Of a stretch of DNA of 64,000 nucleotides, positions 30,624 through 39,487 are shown in pieces. The DNA is taken from NCBI RefSeq assembly GCF_006516965.1, contig NZ_VHLH01000022.1, forward strand, positions 1 to 64,000. Reading direction: 5' to 3'. The notes beneath the pieces were generated by a model that was not told where the DNA came from, ran no database searches, and was given only the letters and a program-made list of their open reading frames with translations. This DNA is from Pararhizobium mangrovi. GTDB lineage: Bacteria; Pseudomonadota; Alphaproteobacteria; Rhizobiales; Rhizobiaceae. Position 1 is the stretch's first letter; every line of letters begins with the position of its first letter. The translations under genes and the position numbers were made by a program.

Positions 30624-31409
30624 ATGGCGCTCGAAGGCAAGACGGCGATCGTGACGGGTGGCGCCCGGGGTATCGGCTACGCGATCGCGAGGCGGTATCT
30701 GCAGGATGGAGCGCGCATCGTCATCGCCGATCTCGATGAGGAAGCCGGCGAAGCTGCCGCCGATGCGCTCGATGCGCTCGGCGAGGTCCGCTTCGTCGCA
30801 GCCGACGTTTCCGAAGCGCTCGACGTCCACAACCTCGTCGCCGAGACGCTCGATGCGTTCGAGGCGATCGATATCCTGGTCAACAATGCGGGTATCGCCC
30901 ATTCCGCGCCTTTCCTCGACATCGAGGAGGGGGACTTCGACCGTGTGCTACGCTCGAACCTGAAAAGCGGGTTCCTGTGTTCGCAGGCCGTGGCGCGGCT
31001 CATGGTCCAGCGCGTGGCGCAGGAAGGCCCGGCAGGCACGATCATCAACATGGCCGCGCTCGACGCGCATCTGGCCAGTGCGGATCAGCTTTCCTACGCC
31101 GTCTCGAAGGCCGGCGTCAGCCAGTTGACCGCCGTCATGGCCGTCGCGCTCGCGCCGCACGGCATCCGCGTGAACGCGATCGCGCCCGGTACCATCCAGA
31201 CCGACATGCTCACCTGGCTCGGTGAGGACCAGGAACTGCGCCGGCAGGTGCTTGCGCGCACGCCGCTCGGACGCATCGGCGAACCTTCGGAGATCGCCGG
31301 CATCGCCGCGTTCCTCGCCTCGGAGGATGCGAGCTACATGACCGGCCAGACGCTCTATGCCGATGGTGGACGTCTCCGCCTCGACCGCGCGATGCCGCTA
31401 CCGGAATAG
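30624..31409 (+). CDS. SDR-family protein lacking the catalytic serine
   Basis: Short-chain dehydrogenase/reductase-like protein of 261 residues. It has the cofactor motif TGGARGIG at residues 11-18, the NNAG motif, and the active-site Tyr158 and Lys162 in SYAVSKAG. The serine expected 13 residues before the tyrosine is Ala145 (INMAALDA), so the usual Ser-Tyr-Lys triad is incomplete. The acidic IADLDE end of strand beta2 suggests NAD(H). Substrate unknown. It lies 58 bases after the yggS homologue on the same strand and is convergent with trcR. Confidence 0.9.
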   Translation: MALEGKTAIVTGGARGIGYAIARRYLQDGARIVIADLDEEAGEAAADALDALGEVRFVAADVSEALDVHNLVAETLDAFEAIDILVNNAGIAHSAPFLDIEEGDFDRVLRSNLKSGFLCSQAVARLMVQRVAQEGPAGTIINMAALDAHLASADQLSYAVSKAGVSQLTAVMAVALAPHGIRVNAIAPGTIQTDMLTWLGEDQELRRQVLARTPLGRIGEPSEIAGIAAFLASEDASYMTGQTLYADGGRLRLDRAMPLPE

Positions 31410-31476
31410 CCGGCAAACCGCGCGGCGTCGTTCGGTCGTGCCTCGATCGATGCGAACGACCGTTTCGCGAACCGAC

Positions 31477-32184
31477 CTAACGGCCCTCGTCTTCGTCTTC
31501 GTCGCTGTCGTCCGAGCGCTTCATCGAGCTCAGCTTGGCGAAGACGGCCGCGGCGTCGATCTCTTCGTCCTCGTTTGCCGACGACGAGCCGTAACCCGAT
31601 TCCGTCTCGCTCGCCGGCGCCAGCGTGTCGCCCTCGCCGCCTCCCGCATGGGCGGCGGTGCGGTCCTTGGCTGCCTTTCCGACCTCGAAGTCGAGATCGA
31701 TCTGCGAGCACAGGCCGAGGGTTACCGGGTCCATCGCCTGGAGGTTGGCCGAATTCCAGTGCGTGCGATTGCGGATCTGCTCGATCGTCGACTTCGTGGT
31801 GCCGACGAGACGCGAAATCTGCGCGTCCTTCAGTTCGGGATGGTTGCGCACGAGCCACAGGATGGCGTTCGGCCGATCCTGGCGCTTGGAAACCGGCGTG
31901 TAGCGCGGACCCTTCTTCTTCTGCTCGGGCACCCGCACCTTCGGCTCGGAAAGCTTCAGCTTGTGCGTGTTGTCTGCCTCGCCGCGCTCGATCTCCTCGC
32001 GGGAGAGCTGGCCCGTCTGGATCGGGTCGAGGCCCTTGATGCCCTGTGCGGACTCGCCGTCGGCAATCGCCTTGATCTCCAACGGATGCAGTTTGCAGAA
32101 CTGGGCGATCTGGTCGAAGCTGAGTGCGGTGTTGTCGACGAGCCAGACGGCCGTCGCCTTCGGCATAAGCAGTTGCTGGGCCAT
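31477..32184 (-). CDS. DUF1013 family cell-cycle transcriptional regulator TrcR
   Basis: 235-residue alphaproteobacterial protein of the DUF1013 family, annotated elsewhere as the cell-cycle transcriptional regulator TrcR. The N-terminus [19 protein letters not shown] and the central [20 protein letters not shown] with a helix-turn-helix-like stretch are the conserved parts. The C-terminal 60 residues are low-complexity and acidic ([11 protein letters not shown]). The start at 32184 gives the family N-terminus. It diverges from acs across 230 bases. Confidence 0.9.
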   Translation of the reverse strand: MAQQLLMPKATAVWLVDNTALSFDQIAQFCKLHPLEIKAIADGESAQGIKGLDPIQTGQLSREEIERGEADNTHKLKLSEPKVRVPEQKKKGPRYTPVSKRQDRPNAILWLVRNHPELKDAQISRLVGTTKSTIEQIRNRTHWNSANLQAMDPVTLGLCSQIDLDFEVGKAAKDRTAAHAGGGEGDTLAPASETESGYGSSSANEDEEIDAAAVFAKLSSMKRSDDSDEDEDEGR

Positions 32185-32414
32185 GGATGCATTCCTTCTG
32201 TCCGTCCGCGCCGGTGTCGCGGGCCGTGGATTCCAACCACAATTTCCGGAAAATATGCGCCGTGTATAACGGTGGCGAGGCCCGAATGCAAACGATGCAT
32301 GGTCCGTATCCGCTGCAAATGCTGGCGACATCTGAGCGATTGTCCCGTGGGCCACGGCTGCTATGTTGCGAGGAATTCGCGTCGCTGCGGCGCGTTGAGA
32401 AGGAGGAGGAAACG

Positions 32415-34370
32415 ATGTCTGCCAAGCTTCACCCCGTGCCCGAAGACGCGAAGCGGCGCGCCCTCGTCGACAACGAGACCTATCTCGCCTGGTACGAGCG
32501 CAGCGTGATGGATCCCGAAGGGTTCTGGCGCGAGCACGGCCAGCGGATCGACTGGTTCACACCCTTCACGAAGGTGAAGAACGCTACCTTTTCCGGCGAT
32601 GTATCGATCCGCTGGTTCGAGGACGGAACGACCAACGCCGCCTACAACTGCATCGACCGGCATCTCGAAAAGCGCGGCGACCAGGCGGCGATCATCTTCG
32701 AAGGCGACGAGCCGGATACCGCAAGGACGATCACCTATCGCGCGTTGCACGAGGAAGTCTGCCGGCTCGCCAACGTGATGAAGGCGCGCGGCGTCGCAAA
32801 GGGCGACCGTGTGACGATCTACATGCCGATGGTGCCGGAGGCGGCCTACGCGATGCTCGCCTGCGCGCGTATCGGCGCCGTTCATTCTGTCGTCTTCGGC
32901 GGCTTTTCGCCCGAAGCGCTCGCCGGCCGCATCGTCGATGCGCAATCGACCTTCGTCGTGACCGCCGACGAGGGCGTGCGAGGCGGCAAGACGATCCCGC
33001 TCAAGGCGAATGCCGACAAGGCGTGCGATATCGCCGGGCGGGACGGCGTCACGGTCGAAACCCTGCTGACCCTGAAACGAACGGGTGGTGACGTCGCCTG
33101 GAAGGAAGGGCGCGACGTCTGGTATCGCGATGAAACGGAAAAGGTCGAGGCCGATTGTCCGGCCGAGGAGATGAGCGCGGAAGACCCGCTCTTCATCCTC
33201 TACACTTCCGGCTCGACCGGCAAGCCGAAGGGCGTGCTGCATACGACCGGCGGCTACATGGTATGGACGTCGATCACGCACCAGTACGTCTTCGATTACC
33301 ATGAGGGCGACATCTACTGGTGCGCGGCCGATGTCGGCTGGGTGACCGGCCATTCCTATATCGTCTACGGGCCGCTTGCGAACGGTGCGACGACGGTGAT
33401 GTTCGAGGGCGTACCGACCTATCCGGATGCTTCGCGACTCTGGCAGACGGTGGACAAGCACCAGATCAACATCGTCTACACCGCGCCGACGGCGATCCGC
33501 GCGCTGATGGGTGCGGGCAACGAATACGTCTCGAAGACCTCGCGCTCGTCGCTCCGCGTGCTGGGCTCGGTCGGCGAGCCGATCAATCCGGAAGCATGGG
33601 AATGGTATCACACCGTGGTCGGCGAAGGCCGGTGCCCGATCGTCGATACCTGGTGGCAGACAGAAACCGGCGGCATCATGATCACGCCGCTGCCGGGTGC
33701 AACGGACCTGAAGCCTGGTTCGGCAACGCGTCCCTTCTTCGGCGTGCAGCCGCAGCTCGTCGACGCCGAAGGCGCGGTGCTGGAAGGGGAAGCCGACGGC
33801 AATCTCTGCATCACCGATTCCTGGCCGGGCCAGATGCGCACGGTCTACGGAGACCACGACCGCTTCATCAAGACGTACTTTTCCGCATACCCGGGCAAGT
33901 ATTTCAGCGGTGACGGCTGCCGGCGCGATACGGACGGCTATTACTGGATCACCGGGCGCGTCGACGACGTCATCAACGTCTCCGGCCACCGCATGGGAAC
34001 CGCCGAAGTCGAATCGGCGCTGGTCGCCCACGAGGCCGTCTCGGAAGCGGCCGTCGTCGGTTATCCGCACGCCGTCAAGGGACAGGGGATCTATTGTTAC
34101 GTGACCCTGATGGGCGGGCGCGAATGGTCGGAGGACCTGCGCAAGCAGCTTGTCGCGCAGGTGCGCAACGAGATCGGCGGCATCGCCACGCCGGACAAGA
34201 TCCAAGTGGCGCCGGGCTTGCCTAAAACCCGTTCCGGCAAGATCATGCGTCGTATCCTGCGCAAGATCGCCGAGGACGACTATGGTTCTCTCGGCGATAC
34301 GTCGACACTCGCCGACCCCGGCGTCGTCGACGACCTCATCGCCAACCGGCAGAACCGCAAGGACGCCTGA
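32415..34370 (+). CDS. acs: Acetyl-CoA synthetase (AMP-forming)
   Basis: Activates acetate to acetyl-CoA through acetyl-AMP. The 651-residue ANL-superfamily enzyme has [12 protein letters not shown] at residues 263-274 and the C-terminal regulatory Lys609 in [10 protein letters not shown], the residue acetylated in Salmonella Acs. The start is fixed by a strong ribosome site, GGAGGAGG, just upstream. The frame is open far upstream but that part is not coding. Monocistronic; convergent with cfa. Confidence 0.97.
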   Translation: MSAKLHPVPEDAKRRALVDNETYLAWYERSVMDPEGFWREHGQRIDWFTPFTKVKNATFSGDVSIRWFEDGTTNAAYNCIDRHLEKRGDQAAIIFEGDEPDTARTITYRALHEEVCRLANVMKARGVAKGDRVTIYMPMVPEAAYAMLACARIGAVHSVVFGGFSPEALAGRIVDAQSTFVVTADEGVRGGKTIPLKANADKACDIAGRDGVTVETLLTLKRTGGDVAWKEGRDVWYRDETEKVEADCPAEEMSAEDPLFILYTSGSTGKPKGVLHTTGGYMVWTSITHQYVFDYHEGDIYWCAADVGWVTGHSYIVYGPLANGATTVMFEGVPTYPDASRLWQTVDKHQINIVYTAPTAIRALMGAGNEYVSKTSRSSLRVLGSVGEPINPEAWEWYHTVVGEGRCPIVDTWWQTETGGIMITPLPGATDLKPGSATRPFFGVQPQLVDAEGAVLEGEADGNLCITDSWPGQMRTVYGDHDRFIKTYFSAYPGKYFSGDGCRRDTDGYYWITGRVDDVINVSGHRMGTAEVESALVAHEAVSEAAVVGYPHAVKGQGIYCYVTLMGGREWSEDLRKQLVAQVRNEIGGIATPDKIQVAPGLPKTRSGKIMRRILRKIAEDDYGSLGDTSTLADPGVVDDLIANRQNRKDA

Positions 34371-34448
34371 GCCGGAAGCGCCCTATCCCGACGTACGCCC
34401 CCTTTTCATCGAGGGAAGGGCACGCACGTCGTGACCTGGAGTGACGGA

Positions 34449-35723
34449 TCATCGGACGTAGAGGTCCGCGCGTGTCGGCGGCAGGCCGGCGTGGCCACGC
34501 CGGCGCTTGGTTGCGACCGTCTGGTAGATCTGGACTGTGCCGCGTTCGAAGGCGAGCGCGCAACCGGTGAGATAGAGCTGCCAGAGCCGGGCCCGGGGGC
34601 CGCCGATCTCGCCGGTCGCCGCTTCCATGTTCTCGTGGAGCCGGTCCGCCCAGAGCCGGCAGGTCCGTCCGTAGTGCTCGCGCAGGTTCTCGACGTCGTG
34701 AGCCTCGAAACCGCAGCCTTCCAGATTGCCGAGCGTCATGCCGATATGGTCGAGTTCACCACCAGGAAAGATGTATTTCACGAGCGCCCGATGTTCCGGG
34801 CTCTTCCGGTTGAAGGCACGGCGGGTGCGTTTGGCCCGCCGGGTGATTGCGTGATGCAGATAGATGCCGTCGGGTGCGAGGCGCTTGCGGATCGCGTCGA
34901 AATAGGTCTGGTGGTTGGCGATGCCGACGTGCTCGAACATGCCGACCGAAGCGATCTTGTCGAATTTCCCGTCGAGTTCGGTGTAGGAGCCGACGTGGAT
35001 CCGTATGCGATCGGAAAGCCCTTCTGCCTCGATCCGCTCGCGGGCGAGCGCGGTCTGTGCTTCCGACAGGGAGACGCCCGTCGCGGTCACGCCATAGTGC
35101 TTCGCCGCATGGATCAGCAGCGCGCCCCAACCGCAACCGACGTCGAGGAAGCGCTCGCCGGGCTTCAGACGGAGCTTGCGGCAGATATGGTCGAGCTTGT
35201 CGCGTTGGGCTGTGTCGATGTCGTTCGCCCAGTCGGTGAAGTACCCGCAGCTATAGACCATCCGCTCGTCGAGAAAGAGCCGATAGAAGGCGTTGGACAC
35301 GTCGTAATGGTGGGTGATTGCGGCCTTGTCCGAGCCGTCGGCGGAGGACTGGCTGCTGGCGAGGCGTTGTGAACCGCGCTTGCCGCCGGCAAAGAAGAGC
35401 GCCGGCAGGTCGCTGGCGAAGCGCCATCGCAGGAGTTCCCTCAACCGCTTCTTGAGCTTGCCGCGCGAACCGGCCTCGGCGATGTCGAAGAGCGTGCCGT
35501 TCTCGACGTCGATGCGCGCGCCCGCCCACAGTTCGGCAAGCGTCGCAATGCCCGGCCTGCGAAGGAGCACGGCCACCGCGTGCGGATCGCGAACGACGAG
35601 CGTCAGGCCGTCCGCGCGTTCCTCGCCGAGGCGCCTGCCGTTCCACAGCGTCACCGGGAAGGCGGGCTCGGCGGCGTCGACGATGGCGGCGACGACCGCC
35701 TCGGCGCGTGCTTCGATGGTCAT
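34449..35723 (-). CDS. cfa: Cyclopropane-fatty-acyl-phospholipid synthase
   Basis: Transfers a methylene group from SAM to unsaturated acyl chains of membrane phospholipids. The 424-residue protein has the SAM motif LDVGCGWGALLIHAAKHYG, the bicarbonate-site region YSCGYF, and YIFPGGELDHIG near the C-terminus. The N-terminal lipid-binding domain covers about 120 residues. Cyclopropane lipids usually matter in stationary phase or acid. The gene diverges from the tiny ORF at 35871. Confidence 0.95.
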   Translation of the reverse strand: MTIEARAEAVVAAIVDAAEPAFPVTLWNGRRLGEERADGLTLVVRDPHAVAVLLRRPGIATLAELWAGARIDVENGTLFDIAEAGSRGKLKKRLRELLRWRFASDLPALFFAGGKRGSQRLASSQSSADGSDKAAITHHYDVSNAFYRLFLDERMVYSCGYFTDWANDIDTAQRDKLDHICRKLRLKPGERFLDVGCGWGALLIHAAKHYGVTATGVSLSEAQTALARERIEAEGLSDRIRIHVGSYTELDGKFDKIASVGMFEHVGIANHQTYFDAIRKRLAPDGIYLHHAITRRAKRTRRAFNRKSPEHRALVKYIFPGGELDHIGMTLGNLEGCGFEAHDVENLREHYGRTCRLWADRLHENMEAATGEIGGPRARLWQLYLTGCALAFERGTVQIYQTVATKRRRGHAGLPPTRADLYVR

Positions 35724-35855
35724 GGGCGATCCTCGGTCGGGCGGATGGTTGGGGCGAAACGCGGTCGGCAGGTACGGTCGGCGAAAATACCGCTACAACC
35801 GGACTTGCCAAGTGCCGATGCGTCCTGCATCCTGAACGCGATCTTCAACGTAATG

Positions 35856-35869
35856 AAAGGAGGTGATCC
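35856..35869 (+). promoter_or_regulatory. Perfect extended Shine-Dalgarno sequence
   Basis: AAAGGAGGTGATCC is complementary over 14 bases to the conserved 3' end of bacterial 16S rRNA (GGATCACCTCCTTT). Its GGAGG core is 7 bases from the ATG at 35871. No other gene in this window has anything close to this pairing length. It may drive very high initiation, or act as a ribosome-binding regulatory RNA. Confidence 0.75.
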
Positions 35870-35870
35870 G

Positions 35871-35942
35871 ATGTCCAGTGATTTCGTTTTCCGTTGCGAG
35901 GCCATGGCGGATCGCCTGAACGAGGGGCAGCCCCTTCGTTAA
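35871..35942 (+). CDS. 23-codon ORF of unknown function
   Basis: Encodes MSSDFVFRCEAMADRLNEG followed by QPLR and a stop. It is preceded by the exceptional ribosome site above, and a strong terminator follows about 100 bases after the stop, so the unit looks like a short stand-alone transcript of roughly 230 bases. An in-frame ATG six codons upstream (35853) would place the ribosome site inside the coding sequence, which is less likely. The peptide is not hydrophobic and I recognise no family. It could be a real small protein, a leader, or part of a small RNA. Confidence 0.55.
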   Translation: MSSDFVFRCEAMADRLNEGQPLR

Positions 35943-36044
35943 GCGCGTATTCCGCGCAGCGCTTGCGCAGTGAGCCCGTGAGGCATCGATCGATGACCGC
36001 AGACCGGGTGCGCACCTGACGGCGTTGCAGCGGACGGAAGCACG

Positions 36045-36079
36045 AAAGGCCCTCTCCAAGATCCGGAGAGGGCCTTTTT
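36045..36079 (+). terminator. Strong intrinsic terminator
   Basis: A 13-bp perfect stem AAAGGCCCTCTCC / GGAGAGGGCCTTT with a 7-base loop ends in five T. It closes the short transcription unit of the tiny ORF and also guards against read-through into the convergent nuclease gene. Its last T is the first base of a parS-like site. Confidence 0.93.
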
Positions 36080-36094
36080 GTTTCACGTGGAACA
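36079..36094. other. parS: parS-like centromere site 4 (one mismatch)
   Basis: TGTTTCACGTGGAACA matches 15 of 16 positions of the consensus. It is intergenic, directly after the terminator at 36045-36079, 10.7 kb beyond parB and 21.7 kb from the probable oriC. Confidence 0.8.
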
Positions 36095-36129
36095 TTCTCT
36101 TGAAGCGACGCCGGCGCCGATTCCGGCAT

Positions 36130-36594
36130 TCAGCCGTTCCGCGAACACGTCCATTCGGCGCGCCGACCACCCTGGTAGCGAACCGCAAGCTTCTTGCCCA
36201 GCAAGGTCCGCGATAGGTCCTTGCCGTTCGCGGTCTCGACGTTGGCAAGAACGCGGCCGAAATATTTTCCTCCTGCGATGTCCGTGAGCCTGACATGGTC
36301 GCTTTCGCCAAGCAGGCGACGAACGGCATGCTTTGCGCGTTCTGCCGCCTTGCGTTCCGAAGCGCACGACGCATGCAACTCCGGCGTATCGACGCCGCGC
36401 AAGCGTACCGCGACGCGAACGCGCTGTTGCGGCCATGGCTCGGCGTCGACGAGCACGGTGTCGCCGTCGACGACACGTACCAGTTGGGCTTCCACCGGTC
36501 CGGCGATCAAGTCGGAATGTGCCATCGAGGGCGCCGCGGCAGCGAAAATAGCGAGTACGGAGCACGCAGTGAAACGACAGATTTCGAAGGTCAT
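36130..36594 (-). CDS. Secreted thermonuclease (SNase) family protein
   Basis: 154-residue protein with a signal peptide (FRFTACSVLAIFAAAAPSMA-like hydrophobic start, predicted cleavage near residue 25) and a staphylococcal-nuclease fold. VVDGDTV (41-47) carries calcium-binding Asp residues, RLRGVDTPE (64-72) the catalytic Arg and Glu, and YFGRVLA (111-117) the second Arg. It probably acts in the periplasm on nucleic acids. It is downstream of sdhAF4 on the same strand with a 121-base gap. Confidence 0.9.
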   Translation of the reverse strand: MTFEICRFTACSVLAIFAAAAPSMAHSDLIAGPVEAQLVRVVDGDTVLVDAEPWPQQRVRVAVRLRGVDTPELHASCASERKAAERAKHAVRRLLGESDHVRLTDIAGGKYFGRVLANVETANGKDLSRTLLGKKLAVRYQGGRRAEWTCSRNG

Positions 36595-36715
36595 GAAAGG
36601 AATATATTCCACATTGGTCGAAAATGCAACCGCAGGCTGTCTTACCCTCGAGGACTTCGAACATCCAAAAGCATCGCTGCAAGGCGTTGGACGAGCCGTA
36701 CCGCGACGTTGAGAT

Positions 36716-36940
36716 CTAGAAGTCGATCGCCCGGCCCTTGATCTCCCAATCGCCGTAGCGTGCCGGATCCTTGCCGCCGCGTCCGTCGATTTCCTTGGCG
36801 CGTGCGGCCTCTTCGGCATCGATCCGGCGGCGTCGTTCCGCTGCTTCGGCGAGTGCCCGTCGTGCTGCGGGCGTCAGCGGTTTTTCGATCGGAGGCTGGA
36901 CATTTTCGTCGGGTTCGGTTCCGTGTTGGTCGTCATCCAT
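36716..36940 (-). CDS. DUF1674 protein, succinate dehydrogenase assembly factor 4 homologue
   Basis: 74-residue protein whose C-terminus [19 protein letters not shown] is the DUF1674/SdhAF4 signature. Eukaryotic SDHAF4 binds flavinated SdhA before assembly; the bacterial role is inferred from that. The N-terminal part is charged and probably disordered. The start at 36940 is preferred over an ATG seven codons upstream because AGGGAA lies at 8 bases. No sdh genes are in the window. It diverges from htpX. Confidence 0.9.
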   Translation of the reverse strand: MDDDQHGTEPDENVQPPIEKPLTPAARRALAEAAERRRRIDAEEAARAKEIDGRGGKDPARYGDWEIKGRAIDF

Positions 36941-37043
36941 CGTTTCGTTCCCTGACCGCATTGAACCGGCTCGCGCCGCTTCCCATCATATATGGGTTGC
37001 GGGGCGCGAGCCAAGGCGCCGGATGGTCATCGAGGAGACCGCC

Positions 37044-38051
37044 ATGAATCTGGTACGCACAGCGATGCTGATCGCCTTTCTCACCGCCCTGTTCATGGGC
37101 GTGGGATACATGATCGGCGGTTCGGGCGGCATGATCATCGCGTTGATGATGGCAGCCGGCATGAACCTCTTTTCCTACTGGAACGCCGATAAGATGGTGC
37201 TGAAGATGCACCATGCGCGCGAGGTCGATCGCAATGCGGCGCCCGAATATTACGGCATCGTCGAGGGACTGGCACGGCGTGCCGGCCTGCCGATGCCGAA
37301 GGTCTACCTGATCGACAACGACCAGCCGAACGCCTTCGCTACCGGCCGCAACCCGCAGAACGCGGCCGTCGCCGCGACCACGGGACTCCTCTCGCGGCTT
37401 TCGCGTGAGGAGATCGCCGGGGTGATGGCACACGAGCTCGCCCATGTGAACAATCGCGATACGCTGACGATGACGATCACTGCGACGCTTGCCGGCGCGA
37501 TCGCCATGCTCGGCAATTTCGCCTTCTTCTTCGGGGGTGGGCGCAATTCCAACAACCCCTTCGGCTTCGTCGGCATTCTCGCGGCGATGATTGTCGCGCC
37601 GCTCGCTGCGATGCTGGTGCAGATGGCCGTCAGCCGCACGCGCGAATACGCCGCCGATCGCAAGGGCGCCGAGTTCTGCGGCAATCCGATGTGGCTCGCC
37701 TCCGCCCTCGGCAAGATCGCCGGCGGGGCCAAGGTGCCGAACGCCGATGCCGAGCGCAATCCGGCGACGGCCCACATGTTCATCGTCAACCCGCTGTCGG
37801 GCAAGAACATGGACAGCCTGTTCTCCACCCATCCGGCGACGGAAAACCGGATCGCGGCACTGCGCGCGCTTTCGGCTTCCGGTGAGCTGGCAGGCGAGCC
37901 GGCAAATTCGACCCGGGCGCCACGCGGACCATGGAACGGCGCGGATCGTACGGCGCGGCGCGAGCCACAGCCCCGACGAGGTGGGTCGATCGTGCCGGAT
38001 GCCGGTTCGCGTCCCGGCCGGGACGATCGCCCGAAGGGCCCGTGGTCTTGA
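37044..38051 (+). CDS. htpX: Membrane zinc metalloprotease HtpX
   Basis: Inner-membrane M48 protease for quality control of membrane proteins, usually stress-induced. The 335-residue protein starts with two membrane segments ([19 protein letters not shown] and [13 protein letters not shown]), has the zinc motif HELAH at residues 130-134, the third ligand in [13 protein letters not shown], and two further membrane segments. The last 50 residues are a Pro/Arg-rich tail. Its stop overlaps the start of the next gene. Confidence 0.96.
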   Translation: MNLVRTAMLIAFLTALFMGVGYMIGGSGGMIIALMMAAGMNLFSYWNADKMVLKMHHAREVDRNAAPEYYGIVEGLARRAGLPMPKVYLIDNDQPNAFATGRNPQNAAVAATTGLLSRLSREEIAGVMAHELAHVNNRDTLTMTITATLAGAIAMLGNFAFFFGGGRNSNNPFGFVGILAAMIVAPLAAMLVQMAVSRTREYAADRKGAEFCGNPMWLASALGKIAGGAKVPNADAERNPATAHMFIVNPLSGKNMDSLFSTHPATENRIAALRALSASGELAGEPANSTRAPRGPWNGADRTARREPQPRRGGSIVPDAGSRPGRDDRPKGPWS

Positions 38052-39445
38052 GCCGCGGCGCGCCGGCGTCCGCAAGGAGCTCTCGTCCGCAAACCGCAAG
38101 GCCGCCGCAGGCCACGAACAACGCGAGTGCCAAGCCGGGCCTCGCGGCGCGTCAGGTCGCGGGCCGGCTGCTCGCCGCCGTCGTCGATCGGCAGGTCTCG
38201 CTCGACGGCATGCTCAACGCCACGGGCGGAAACGCCGCCTATCTGGCGCTTTCGAACGCCGATCGAGCATTGGTGCGGGCGATCCTCGCGACGGCCCTGC
38301 GTCGGCGCGCGGCGATCGAAACCGCGCTGCGCCACCTCGTCGAGCGGCCCTTGCCCGAAGGTGCCCGGAGCCTGCACTTCATCCTCTGCGTCGGTGCCGC
38401 GCAGATCCTCTATCTCGACGTTCCCGATCATTCGGCGGTCGATCTCGCGGTGGCGCAGGCCCATGACGATCCACGCGGGCGCCGCTTCGCCAAGCTCGTC
38501 AACGCCGTGCTCAGGCGTCTGTCACGCGAAAAGGACGTGCACCTCGCCAAAGCGGACCCGCCGCTTCAGGGCCTGCCAGACTGGTTTCGCGACCGCCTCG
38601 TATCGATATACGGATCGAAGGCCGATGCGATCGCCGCCATGATGGCCGAACCGCCGACGCTCGACCTCACCGTGCGACGCGACGCCGAAACCTGGGCCGA
38701 ACGGCTCGATGCCGAATGCCTGCCGACCGGCACGGTGCGCCTCGTCGAGCAGACCGGATCCGTCGCGGACATGCCGGGCTTTGCGGAAGGGGCCTGGTGG
38801 GTGCAGGATGCCGCCGCCGCCCTGCCTGTAAAGCTTTTCGGCCCGCTCGAGGGCATGCGTGTCGGCGATCTGTGCGCCGCGCCCGGCGGCAAGACCGCAC
38901 AGCTTGCCGCGGCCGGCGCGCGCGTGACGGCGATCGACCGTTCGGCGAACCGCCTCGTGCGGCTGCGCGAAAATCTCGCCCGTCTCGGTCTCGAGGCCGA
39001 GTGCGTTCAGGCGGATCTCCTCGCCTATACGCCCGAAACCCTGTTCGATGCCGTGCTGCTCGATGCGCCGTGTTCGTCGACCGGTACGGCCAGGCGCCAT
39101 CCGGACGTGCCGTTCACCAAGTCCCCGGCCGAGATCGAGAAACTCGCCGACCTTCAGCTGCGTCTGCTTTCGCACGCGGCGGGTCTCGTTCGCCCGGGCG
39201 GGTACATCGTCTACTCCACCTGCTCGCTCGACCCGCGAGAGGGCGAGGATGTCGTCGCCCGCGCGTTGAGCGATGACGAGCGCCTTTCGCGCGTTCCGGT
39301 TGCCGAAGCGACGCTTCCGGGTCTGGCCGAAGCCATCCAGGCCGACGGCAGCGTGCGCACGACGCCGGCGATGCTCGAACGCGTGCCGGCGCGCGTCGGG
39401 GGCCTCGACGGCTTTTACGCGGCGGTGCTTCGCCGCGCGGGTTGA
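38048..39445 (+). CDS. RsmB/NOP2-family rRNA cytosine-C5 methyltransferase
   Basis: SAM-dependent RNA m5C methyltransferase. The 465-residue protein has an N-terminal NusB-like RNA-binding domain (to about residue 160) and a C-terminal catalytic domain with [32 protein letters not shown] and [13 protein letters not shown], which carry the two catalytic cysteines. The start is uncertain: a TTG at 38048 overlaps the htpX stop and has GAAGGG at 9 bases; a GTG at 38042 is the alternative. It resembles RsmB (16S C967), but I do not claim the exact site. Confidence 0.93.
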   Translation: MSRGAPASARSSRPQTARPPQATNNASAKPGLAARQVAGRLLAAVVDRQVSLDGMLNATGGNAAYLALSNADRALVRAILATALRRRAAIETALRHLVERPLPEGARSLHFILCVGAAQILYLDVPDHSAVDLAVAQAHDDPRGRRFAKLVNAVLRRLSREKDVHLAKADPPLQGLPDWFRDRLVSIYGSKADAIAAMMAEPPTLDLTVRRDAETWAERLDAECLPTGTVRLVEQTGSVADMPGFAEGAWWVQDAAAALPVKLFGPLEGMRVGDLCAAPGGKTAQLAAAGARVTAIDRSANRLVRLRENLARLGLEAECVQADLLAYTPETLFDAVLLDAPCSSTGTARRHPDVPFTKSPAEIEKLADLQLRLLSHAAGLVRPGGYIVYSTCSLDPREGEDVVARALSDDERLSRVPVAEATLPGLAEAIQADGSVRTTPAMLERVPARVGGLDGFYAAVLRRAG

Positions 39446-39487
39446 GGAACCGCAGCGCACGCAATACGTTATGCGCAGCGTGCCCCT

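Noticed and set aside
32361-34205. A 614-codon open frame antisense to acs
   Set aside because: Shadow frame opposite a canonical acetyl-CoA synthetase, no ribosome site or motif.
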